From the NCBI GenBank assembly GCA_005878835.1, contig VBMV01000080.1, positions 1 to 34,359 on the forward strand: DNA of 34,359 nt, given 5' to 3'. The first letter of the stretch is position 1; every line of letters begins with the position of its first letter. This stretch comes from Gammaproteobacteria bacterium. GTDB lineage: Bacteria; Pseudomonadota; Gammaproteobacteria; Steroidobacterales; Steroidobacteraceae. The notes under the pieces are model-generated. The model had not been told where the DNA came from, ran no database searches, and saw nothing but the letters and a program-made list of their open reading frames with translations. Below are positions 6,718-13,411 of this stretch, piece by piece. Both the position numbers and the translations under genes were made by a program.

Positions 6718-7659
6718 CTAATCGCCACGGCGCACGCCGCCATCACGCACCCGCGCGAGGGTGCGGCACAGCGCCTCGGTCGCGTCGACGACGCTCGGTC
6801 CCAGGCGGCTCAGTGCCTGGTCCTCGAACACCACCAGCCGCCCGCTGCGCACCGCCGTCAGAGTCGCGAATCGCTTCCAGTCGGCGAGCCACGCCGCGCC
6901 TTCCCCCGGCGGCGCCGCCGCGATGATGATGTCGGGATCGCGGGCGATGACCGCCTCGGTATCCACCAGCGGGCCGGCTTCCGGCAGGTCGGCGAACACG
7001 TTGCGCGCGCCGCAGATCTCGAGCGCATCGCTCATGAGGTGCCGACCGCCCACCGTGTAGATGGGGCGATTCCAGACCTGCAGCAGCACGGCCGGCGCTC
7101 TGCCGGCGCCGGCCGCGCCGTAGGTGCGCTTCAGCGCGGCGAAGCGCGTTTCGATGTCGTGCGCGGCGCGCTCGGCCGCGGCCGCGGTGCCGGCGAGCGC
7201 GCCCAGGCGTCGCACCGAGACCGGCAGGTCCGCCAGCCGCACCACCTGCTGTTCGTAGACCGGGATGTGGAGTCGTGCGATTTTCTCGCGCTGCGCGGGA
7301 TTGCCGCCCGCCGGCCACGCCACCACCACGTCTGGCCGCAGCGCGACCAGACGCTCCATGTCGACCGCGGCCACATCCCCGATGCGCAGCACGCGCCGCG
7401 CCGCCGGCGGCTCATCGGAATACTCGACGGTTGCGATCAGCTCCCCGCCCGCGCCCGCGGCGAACAGCATCTCGGTGGCGCCGGGCGTGAGGCTCACGAT
7501 GCGCAGCGGGGGCTCGCGAACCGTGACCTGGCGACCCGAGTCGTCCGACACGGTGTGTGCCGCGGACGCAGGCCCGACACCGAGCCCGAGACACAGCGTC
7601 AGCGCCAGGACAGCCAACGATCTGATGGCAATCGACAAACGTCCAACCGGTGTGCACAT
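6718..7659 (-). CDS. btuF: BtuF-like periplasmic cobalamin/iron-chelate binding protein
   Basis: Solute-binding protein of the Fhu/Btu class III family. It binds vitamin B12 or another metal chelate in the periplasm and delivers it to an ABC importer. From ATG 7659 the product is 313 residues, with a Sec signal (hydrophobic AVLALTLCLGLGV, likely cleavage after ASA). Family features are RIVSLTPGATEMLFAAG, DVAAVDMERLVALRPDVVVAW, GRHLMSDALEICGARNVF and DTEAVIARDPDIII. The longer frame to 7713 adds an unlikely Arg/Gly-rich segment, so I chose the downstream ATG; a TTG seven codons further on is also possible. No permease or ATPase gene is adjacent, so the partner must lie elsewhere, and siderophore or haem specificity is not excluded. 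It follows ahpD by 66 bases on the same strand. Confidence 0.82.
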   Translation of the reverse strand: MCTPVGRLSIAIRSLAVLALTLCLGLGVGPASAAHTVSDDSGRQVTVREPPLRIVSLTPGATEMLFAAGAGGELIATVEYSDEPPAARRVLRIGDVAAVDMERLVALRPDVVVAWPAGGNPAQREKIARLHIPVYEQQVVRLADLPVSVRRLGALAGTAAAAERAAHDIETRFAALKRTYGAAGAGRAPAVLLQVWNRPIYTVGGRHLMSDALEICGARNVFADLPEAGPLVDTEAVIARDPDIIIAAAPPGEGAAWLADWKRFATLTAVRSGRLVVFEDQALSRLGPSVVDATEALCRTLARVRDGGVRRGD

Positions 7660-7725
7660 GACCGGTCGCCATGGTCCGCAATTTCCCGCGCCAGCGCGAG
7701 AGACCCGCGGCAAGGCCCAGGGCCT

Positions 7726-8289
7726 TCAGGCCGCCACCGCCTTGCCCATGCTCTCCCCGCTCACGCTCTCCAGCACCCGCGCCACGGCATGCACCGTCGC
7801 CGCGATGCGCACCGCGCTCTGCACCGCCTCACGCGCCAGCCCGTGCTGGCGCAGTTGCCGTTCGTGCGAGGCGACGCAACTTCCGCAGCCATTGATCGCC
7901 GATACCGCGAGCGAGAGCAGCTCGAAGTCCGCCGTGGCGATGCCGGGTGCGCCGATGACGTTCATGCGCAGGCGCGCCGGAAGCTTCGCGTACTCCGGAT
8001 CCTCCACCAGGTGCAGGAAGCGGTAGTAGACGTTGTTCATGGCCATGATGGCGGCGGCGGCGTGCGCGGCGCTCACGTGCGCGGCGTCGAGGTGCCGTGC
8101 CGCCAGCGCCTGGAATCGTAAGCTGAAGGCCGGGTTACGCGAGGCGGCGGCCGCGGCGAGCGCCACCGCCCAGATCTGCCGCTCGCTGAGGCCGGGCGCT
8201 CCGGCCGGCGTGAGTACCGTGCCGAGGTTCAGCTGCAGGTCGCGCGCGTAGCCCGGCAGCGCCTCACGAATGTCCTCCAGAGTGCTCAC
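7726..8289 (-). CDS. ahpD: Alkylhydroperoxidase AhpD
   Basis: Disulfide reductase and peroxidase that recycles AhpC, as in Mycobacterium tuberculosis. From GTG 8289 the protein has 187 residues. It carries the active-site run INGCGSCVASHE with Cys135 and Cys138, His142, and the upstream Glu123 in DFELLSLAVS, the same set as the proton-relay residues known in the family. The start is placed at GTG 8289, one base after the ahpC stop; the longer frame only adds out-of-family residues that overlap ahpC. The ahpC-ahpD order and tight spacing indicate one operon and stoichiometric expression, probably under OxyR through the operator upstream of ahpC. Cytoplasmic, normally a homotrimer. Confidence 0.95.
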   Translation of the reverse strand: MSTLEDIREALPGYARDLQLNLGTVLTPAGAPGLSERQIWAVALAAAAASRNPAFSLRFQALAARHLDAAHVSAAHAAAAIMAMNNVYYRFLHLVEDPEYAKLPARLRMNVIGAPGIATADFELLSLAVSAINGCGSCVASHERQLRQHGLAREAVQSAVRIAATVHAVARVLESVSGESMGKAVAA

Positions 8290-8290
8290 C

Positions 8291-8830
8291 TCAGGCCGCC
8301 TTGAGCGTGTCTTCGCCCTTCTGCCAGTTGCAGGGGCACAGCTCATCGGTCTGCAGGGCGTCCAGCACGCGCAGCACTTCCTCGGGGCTGCGGCCCACGT
8401 TGAGGTCGGTGACGTAGACGAAGCGGATCACACCCTGAGGATCCACGATGAAGGTCGCGCGCTGCGCCACGCCCGCTTCCGGATCGAGGATTCCCAGCGC
8501 CCCGGCGAGCTCGCGCTTGACGTCCGCGAGCATCGGGAAGGGCAGCTCCTTGAGCTCCTCCTTCGCGCGCCGCCAGGCGAGGTGCACGTACTCGTTGTCG
8601 ATGCTGGCGCCCAGCAGCTGCGCATCGCGCGCGCGGAACTCCTTCTCGAGCCTGCCGAAGGCGGCGATCTCGGTGGGGCACACGAAGGTGAAGTCCTTGG
8701 GCCAGAAGAACACCACCCGCCACTTGCCGGGGAAGCTGTCCTGGGTGAAGGACTGGAACGCGTGGGTGACATCGCTCGACACCACGCCCGTGAGCGAGAA
8801 CTGCGGAAAACGCTGGCCGACGCCTGACAT
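8291..8830 (-). CDS. ahpC: Alkyl hydroperoxide reductase AhpC (2-Cys peroxiredoxin, mycobacterial type)
   Basis: Reduces hydrogen peroxide, organic peroxides and peroxynitrite in the cytoplasm. From ATG 8830 the protein has 179 residues. The peroxidatic Cys51 lies in DFTFVCPTE, and Arg and Trp residues of the peroxiredoxin core are present. The C-terminus DELCPCNWQKGEDTL holds two cysteines (165 and 167), the arrangement known from M. tuberculosis AhpC and its relatives that use AhpD rather than AhpF. The start is set by AAGGAG eight bases before ATG 8830; the frame extends upstream by 20 codons without a ribosome site. The gene is divergent from oxyR with 128 bases between them, containing an OxyR-like operator. 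Confidence 0.96.
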   Translation of the reverse strand: MSGVGQRFPQFSLTGVVSSDVTHAFQSFTQDSFPGKWRVVFFWPKDFTFVCPTEIAAFGRLEKEFRARDAQLLGASIDNEYVHLAWRRAKEELKELPFPMLADVKRELAGALGILDPEAGVAQRATFIVDPQGVIRFVYVTDLNVGRSPEEVLRVLDALQTDELCPCNWQKGEDTLKAA

Positions 8831-8914
8831 AGACGGGACTCCTTGACTGCGATGGGCGCTCGAGGCCCGTAGCGGAAACGGCGCCATCATGCCAGCGGAT
8901 CTGCTATCATTCCA

Positions 8915-8951
8915 ATCGATTGATTTTATCTTCTTGATAGATTCCGTATAT
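8915..8951. promoter_or_regulatory. OxyR operator between ahpC and oxyR
   Basis: Two 15-base elements, 8915-8929 and 8937-8951, separated by 7 bases, follow the OxyR layout ATAG-N-T-N3-A-N-CTAT repeated at that spacing. The first half has ATCG, T and TTAT; the second has ATAG, T and ATAT. Each four-base block keeps at least three consensus positions; the inner A is not kept. The site lies 7 bases upstream of the oxyR start, consistent with autorepression of oxyR and activation of ahpC. Confidence 0.7.
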
Positions 8952-8958
8952 CTCTGTC

Positions 8959-9852
8959 ATGGAGCTGAAGCTCAAGGACCTGCGCTACCTGGTGGCCGTG
9001 GCCGATCACCGGCACTTCGGCCGCGCGGCCGCGCGCTGCTTCGTCAGCCAGCCGACGCTGTCGGCGCAGCTGAAAAAACTCGAGCAGGCCCTCGGGGTGC
9101 AGCTGATCGAACGGGCACCCAACAACGTCTCGCTCACCGCGGCCGGGGAAGAGATCGTGGCGCGCGCGCGGCGCATCCTGGAGGCGAGCGACGAGGTCGT
9201 CGCGCTGGCGCGCAGCCAGCGCGATCCGCTCGCCGGCAAGCTGCGGGTGGCGCTGCTGCCGACCATCGGACCGTACCTGCTGCCGCAGGTCGCACCCGCG
9301 ATCCGCAGGAGCCTGCCGCGCCTGCAGTTGCGCCTGTACGAGTACCAGACCGCGCCGATGCTCGAGAAGCTGCACGGCGGGGAGCTCGATGTGGGCATTC
9401 TCGCCCTGCCGGTCGAGATGGCCGGCCTCGAGGCGCGCGAGCTGTACCGCGAGCCCTTCACCGTGGCGCTTCCCGAACGCCATCCGCTCGCCGCGCACGA
9501 CACGCTGCGCGTGGCCGACCTCAGGGGCGAGACGCTGCTGCTGCTCGAAGACGGTCACTGCCTGCGCGAGCAGGCGCTGGAAGTCTGCAGCCGCGCCGGC
9601 GTGCGCGACTCGCAGGACTTTCGCGCCACCAGCCTCGAGACCCTGCGGCAGATGGTGGCGACCGGTGCGGGCGTGACGCTGCTGCCGGAGCTCGCCGGCC
9701 GCGGCGCCTACCGCAACGCCCGCGGGGTGGTGCTGCGTCCGTTCGCGAAGCCCGCGCCGCAGCGGCGCATCGGTGCCCTGTGGCGCAAGAGCACGGCGCG
9801 CCGGCCGGCGATCGATGCGCTCGCGAAGCTGATCACGGAGCATGCGTTGTGA
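8959..9852 (+). CDS. oxyR: Hydrogen peroxide-sensing LysR-family regulator OxyR
   Basis: Redox-switched transcription factor that activates peroxide defence genes. The 297-residue protein has an N-terminal winged helix-turn-helix (residues 1-62, with FGRAAARCFVSQPTLSAQL) and a LysR substrate domain. The sensing cysteines are Cys201 and Cys210 in EDGHCLREQALEVC, matching Cys199 and Cys208 of E. coli OxyR. RHPLAAHD and GVTLLPELA are further family features. The start ATG 8959 gives the usual N-terminus (MELKLKDLRYLVAVADHRHF). It is divergent from ahpC-ahpD, its classical target, with an OxyR-type operator between them. Its stop codon overlaps the GTG of a methyltransferase gene, an unusual partner. 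Confidence 0.97.
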   Translation: MELKLKDLRYLVAVADHRHFGRAAARCFVSQPTLSAQLKKLEQALGVQLIERAPNNVSLTAAGEEIVARARRILEASDEVVALARSQRDPLAGKLRVALLPTIGPYLLPQVAPAIRRSLPRLQLRLYEYQTAPMLEKLHGGELDVGILALPVEMAGLEARELYREPFTVALPERHPLAAHDTLRVADLRGETLLLLEDGHCLREQALEVCSRAGVRDSQDFRATSLETLRQMVATGAGVTLLPELAGRGAYRNARGVVLRPFAKPAPQRRIGALWRKSTARRPAIDALAKLITEHAL

Positions 9853-10778
9853 AGAACAAACTACAGCTACTCGTGCGGCGCGCCGCAGCCAACATCCTCA
9901 ATGACTACACTCCTCCGACCCTGGGCTGCTCGGAGGAGCTGCTTGCGGAGCTGGAGGCCGCAACCCGGTTCGGGCCGGCGGGCAGTGAGTGGGCCCGGTT
10001 CGCCGCCGAGATCAGCAATGCACTGCGACGCAACGGCACCGAGCAGTTCTTGCGGCTGCCGCCCATAGCCAAGACTCTGCACTCCCGCCAGCGCAGTCAC
10101 ACGCGACGGTACTTGACCTACCTGCTGGCATCCAAGCGGTTCAGCCCGACCATACACAAGGCCCTCACGGAATCCCCGGTCGGCAAGCCGCTGGTGAATC
10201 CGCACTACCCCTTGAGCAGCCCGTTGCTCGTACAGCACGGGTATCACCTGACACGATTGCTCGAGTCCACGGACTTTGACCTGTCGAGGCTGCGACTGGT
10301 GGTGGAGTTTGGCGGCGGCTATGGCAGTTTCTTTCGCCTGCTGCGCAACCTGGGCTACCGCAACAGGTACGTCATCTGTGATCTGCCGGTCATGTGTGCC
10401 CTGCAGCGGTTCTATCTGCGCAACGTGTTTCCAACCGAGCCGGGCGCACAGCCCCCGGCCAATCTGCAGTGGTGGGCGAATGATGATTATGGGGGATTGA
10501 GACAGGAGGCAGCGCAGCACAGCCCCTCGCTGTTCGTCGCTACCTGGTCCCTCAGCGAAACGCCGCCGACCGTGCGCAGCGGGATCGCAGCGGTCGTGGG
10601 CCTCTTCAGCTACATCCTATGCGCCTATCAGCGGACCTTCGGCAGCTACGACAACGTTCAGTACTTCACCTCGCTGCAGCAGACACTGCCGCACTTCAAT
10701 TGGCAGCACGCCGAGTGCCCGGTGTACAGGAACAACTTCTATTTGATAGGGCAGAACACCCGCGGTCAGGGAATGTAA
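9849..10778 (+). CDS. SAM-dependent methyltransferase, possibly a sugar O-methyltransferase type
   Basis: A 309-residue cytoplasmic protein with a class I methyltransferase core. Motif I is LVVEFGGGYGSFFRLL (about residues 150-165), and the strand 2 acidic residue follows in YVICDLP (Asp178). The C-terminal part is aromatic-rich (FSYILCAYQRTFGSYDN, PHFNWQHAECPVYRNNFYLIG). The pattern resembles the putative sugar O-methyltransferase families found in polysaccharide loci, but I cannot name the substrate. The start is GTG 9849, overlapping the oxyR stop as GTGA, so translation may be coupled to oxyR. Its base composition is visibly less GC-rich than its neighbours and its codons more varied, suggesting acquisition by transfer. 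It converges on the EamA gene with 19 bases between stops. Confidence 0.75.
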   Translation: MKNKLQLLVRRAAANILNDYTPPTLGCSEELLAELEAATRFGPAGSEWARFAAEISNALRRNGTEQFLRLPPIAKTLHSRQRSHTRRYLTYLLASKRFSPTIHKALTESPVGKPLVNPHYPLSSPLLVQHGYHLTRLLESTDFDLSRLRLVVEFGGGYGSFFRLLRNLGYRNRYVICDLPVMCALQRFYLRNVFPTEPGAQPPANLQWWANDDYGGLRQEAAQHSPSLFVATWSLSETPPTVRSGIAAVVGLFSYILCAYQRTFGSYDNVQYFTSLQQTLPHFNWQHAECPVYRNNFYLIGQNTRGQGM

Positions 10779-10797
10779 GGGGCTTGTTCGCCAAGCG

Positions 10798-11817
10798 TCA
10801 CCGCGACTTGCTGTGGCGCGGCGCGCTCGACCGCAGGGACGCGCGCGGCAGCCGAGGCGCCGGCAGCGTCTCCAGGTCCGGGAGCGGGGCGCGGCGCGCG
10901 GTGCGCGCGAGTGCGATCGCGCCCAGCACTATGCACCCGCCGGCAATCTGCCATGGCGTGAGCCGCTCCTGCAGCAGCAGCCACGCGTAGGCGGTCGCGG
11001 CGATCGATTGCAGATACAGTCCCACGGAGCTGAAGGTGGCGGGCAGGTGCGCCAGCGCATACGCCACCAGGCCCTGGCCGAGCACCTGCGCCGACAGCGC
11101 GCAGCCTGCGAGCAGCAGCCAGCCGTGCGGCGTGGCGGGCAGGAACTTCTGCGTGAGCGCCAGCGGCAGCAGCAGCAGCGTGAACACCAGCGTGCTGTTG
11201 AACATGACGATGCCGGCGCCGTAGCGGGTGCGCAGACGCGCCACCGCGAGGATGTAGAAGCCATAGAAGCACGCCGTCCCCAGCCCCAGCAGGTCGCCGG
11301 CGAGGGCGGGCGGCCCGTGCGCGAATTTCGTGCTCACGATCAACAGCAACCCGACGGAGGCGAGCGCCAGCGCCAGCAGGAAGCTCGGCCGCGGGCGCTC
11401 GCCCCACAGCGCCCACGCCCCGAGCGTCACGACCATGGGCGCGCAGTTCGCCTCCAGCGTCGAGGCGGCGACCGAAGTGAGCAGGAGCGAGGCGTGCCAC
11501 AAGGCAAGATCGCCGGCGAAGAACACTCCGGCCCAGAAGAACATCGGATCGCGCCAGCTGCGTTCCGTGGGCGTTGCGGCGGGTGGCGGCGCGGCGGGTG
11601 GCCTCCCGGCGGGTGGCGGCGCGGCGGCGCGGGCGCGCGCTTCCAGCGCCGCCCACACGGCCAGCAGCGGCAGCGCAAAGGCGCCGCGCCAGAACGCCGT
11701 CGCCGTCGGTCCGGTTTCCGACAGCCGCACGAAAATGCCCGAGCTGCCGATCGCCAGCGCACCGGCAAACAGCGCAATGAGTGCGGGAACCTCGGACGCG
11801 TCGTGGCGGGCCGGCAT
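10798..11817 (-). CDS. DMT-family (EamA) inner-membrane transporter
   Basis: A 339-residue polytopic protein with two EamA repeats and about ten transmembrane helices, such as ALIALFAGALAIGSSGIFV, FLLALALASVGLLLIV and IAGGCIVLGAIALA. FWRGAFALPLL and LLLQERLTPWQ are typical EamA elements. The family exports metabolites, often amino acids or nucleosides; the substrate is not predictable. An unusual feature is a Pro/Ala-rich loop after the second helix (residues about 62-84), encoded by a 30-base-period DNA repeat (11577-11627). The C-terminal 40 residues are basic and proline-rich. The start is ATG 11817; no good ribosome site is visible, so a later start before the first helix is possible. Confidence 0.88.
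   Translation of the reverse strand: MPARHDASEVPALIALFAGALAIGSSGIFVRLSETGPTATAFWRGAFALPLLAVWAALEARARAAAPPPAGRPPAAPPPAATPTERSWRDPMFFWAGVFFAGDLALWHASLLLTSVAASTLEANCAPMVVTLGAWALWGERPRPSFLLALALASVGLLLIVSTKFAHGPPALAGDLLGLGTACFYGFYILAVARLRTRYGAGIVMFNSTLVFTLLLLPLALTQKFLPATPHGWLLLAGCALSAQVLGQGLVAYALAHLPATFSSVGLYLQSIAATAYAWLLLQERLTPWQIAGGCIVLGAIALARTARRAPLPDLETLPAPRLPRASLRSSAPRHSKSR
11577..11627. repeat. Tandem repeat of 30-base period inside the EamA gene
   Basis: A 21-base G/C-only-plus-T block at 11577-11597 recurs exactly at 11607-11627. The period of 30 bases equals ten codons, so the reading frame is kept. It encodes the Pro/Ala-rich cytoplasmic loop PPPAGRPPAAPPPAA. Replication slippage would change loop length by ten residues. 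Confidence 0.8.
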
Positions 11818-11928
11818 GGGATGTTTGCGGACTGCGCATCATAGTCGGTGGTGCCCGGACCCGTCTGGCATAATTGCCCCGCGCGACCTCGACGCCGGCG
11901 CGCACAGGATCGCCGCCGCAGCCTTCGC

Positions 11929-13239
11929 GTGATTTCTCCCGACTCACCGCTCGATCACGTCACGCCCTACGACCGCTTCGCATGGAGCGATGAGCAGATC
12001 GAGCTGTGGCTCGCGAGCGGGGAGCGCCAGCGGGAGCTGTCCGCCTACTTCGGCGCCGCCGAGTATCGCGCGCTCGCGGCGCTGGCGCGCCGTGCGCGGA
12101 GCGCGCCGGCGGCCGACGCTGCGCTGCGGGTGCTGGTGGTGCCGGGCATCATGGGCTCGCAGCTGGGGCTGCTGCGCCCGCCGCCGCTGCCGCATGACAT
12201 CGTGTGGCTCGATCCCATCGACATCCAGCTGGGGCGCCTGGCGACGCTGCGCTTTCCGGGACCGGCGCCCATCGTGTCGCTCGGCGTGGTGCTGTTTTCC
12301 TACCTGCGGCTGAAGTTATATCTGCGCGCGCAGGGCCTGGCGGCCGAGTTTCATGACTATGACTGGCGGCTGCCGGTCGCACAGCTTGGCGGCGCGCTGG
12401 CCGAGCGCGTGCGCGCGGCCGGCAGCCGCGTGGCGATCGTGGCGCACAGCCTGGGGGGACTCGTCGCGCGCGCGGCGCTGGCCCTCGCAGGTACCGGCAA
12501 CGTCGAGCGGCTGGTGCTGCTGGGCACGCCTCATTGCGGCTCGTTCGCCGCCGTGCAAGCCCTGCGCGGCACCTACGCCGTGGTGCGCAAGGTGGCACGG
12601 CTCGCGGGCCAGGCATCCGCCGAGTGTCTCGCCGCCGAGGTCTTCAGCAGCTTTCCGAGCCTGTATGAGCTCTTGCCCGCCGGTGGCGGCGCCACGGATC
12701 TGTTCGATGAGCGCGCCTGGCCCGCCGCGGGTCCGCAGCCCCGCGCGGCGCTGCTGCAGGCGGCGCTCGCGGCGCGACAGCGCCTCGCGGCGCCGGATGA
12801 GCGGTTCATCAACATCGTCGGGGTGGGTCAGGAGACCGTCACCGCGGTGGCGCGGCGCAACGACGACTTCCTCTACACGCTCACGCGCCACGGCGACGGC
12901 ACCGTGCCGGCGGCGAGCGCCGTGCTCGCGGGCGTGCGCAGCGCTTACGCGCGCGTGGCGCACAGCGACCTGACACGCGATCCGCTCGTGGCCGCGGCGG
13001 TGGTGGACATGCTGCGGCGGGGTGCGACGACGCGCCTGCCCGGCAAGTGGCTCAGCGGCAGCCGCGCCTGCACGCAGGTGAGCGATCGGCAACTGCGCCG
13101 CAGCCACGCCCACAAGGTGGACTGGGCCGCGCTCGCCCCAGAGGAGCGGCGCCTGTTCCTGCAGACTCTGAACGAGCCGCCGCACTTCAAACTGCGCGTG
13201 CCGGGCGCGCCACGCCGCGCGCGGCGCGGACACGGTTGA
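11929..13239 (+). CDS. LCAT/PDAT-like alpha/beta-hydrolase (lipase or acyltransferase)
   Basis: A 436-residue alpha/beta-hydrolase. The nucleophile elbow is VAHSLGGLVAR with Ser174. PGIMGSQL at residues 72-79 and the YDWR at 144-147 resemble lecithin:cholesterol acyltransferase-type enzymes, which hydrolyse or transfer acyl groups of phospholipids or glycerides. Asp of HGDGTVPAASA and His of VAHSDLTRDP are the best candidates for the rest of the triad. I see no signal peptide, so the enzyme may be cytoplasmic. The start is uncertain: GTG 11929 gives MISPDSPLDHVTPYDRFAW, while the longer frame to 11848 adds an Arg-rich segment overlapping the neighbour's promoter region. Substrate unknown. It is monocistronic or read with the following lipoprotein gene 172 bases downstream. 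Confidence 0.82.
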   Translation: MISPDSPLDHVTPYDRFAWSDEQIELWLASGERQRELSAYFGAAEYRALAALARRARSAPAADAALRVLVVPGIMGSQLGLLRPPPLPHDIVWLDPIDIQLGRLATLRFPGPAPIVSLGVVLFSYLRLKLYLRAQGLAAEFHDYDWRLPVAQLGGALAERVRAAGSRVAIVAHSLGGLVARAALALAGTGNVERLVLLGTPHCGSFAAVQALRGTYAVVRKVARLAGQASAECLAAEVFSSFPSLYELLPAGGGATDLFDERAWPAAGPQPRAALLQAALAARQRLAAPDERFINIVGVGQETVTAVARRNDDFLYTLTRHGDGTVPAASAVLAGVRSAYARVAHSDLTRDPLVAAAVVDMLRRGATTRLPGKWLSGSRACTQVSDRQLRRSHAHKVDWAALAPEERRLFLQTLNEPPHFKLRVPGAPRRARRGHG

Positions 13240-13363
13240 CGCAGCCATCTTGACCTGGATCTCGGCCACGCGCGCCCGGCGGGCGTGCTTCAGCGTGCGC
13301 GGGAACGCGATCGGGTAATGTTGCTCTGCGCGTCGCTGCGCTACGACACGTTGTCGGCCACCT

Positions 13364-13406
13364 CACTCCTTGTTCTGATAACGCCGCGTCCGGCAACAAG
13401 GGAGTG
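13364..13406 (+). promoter_or_regulatory. Hairpin that buries the ribosome-binding site of the DUF5666 lipoprotein gene
   Basis: CACTCCTTGTT (13364-13374) is the inverted copy of AACAAGGGAGTG (13395-13406), with one extra G. The second arm contains the Shine-Dalgarno AAGGGAG five to six bases before ATG 13412. The loop is 20 bases. Folding would hide the ribosome site, so translation could depend on temperature, a ligand, a small RNA or RNA chaperone. The pairing is seen; the control is inference. Confidence 0.55.
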
Positions 13407-13411
13407 CTCTC

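Noticed and set aside
8889-10778. A 629-codon plus-strand frame covering oxyR and the next gene
   Set aside because: Its first half is read out of phase with oxyR and is an Arg/Ala-rich shadow. The authentic part begins at GTG 9849, where the methyltransferase sequence starts.
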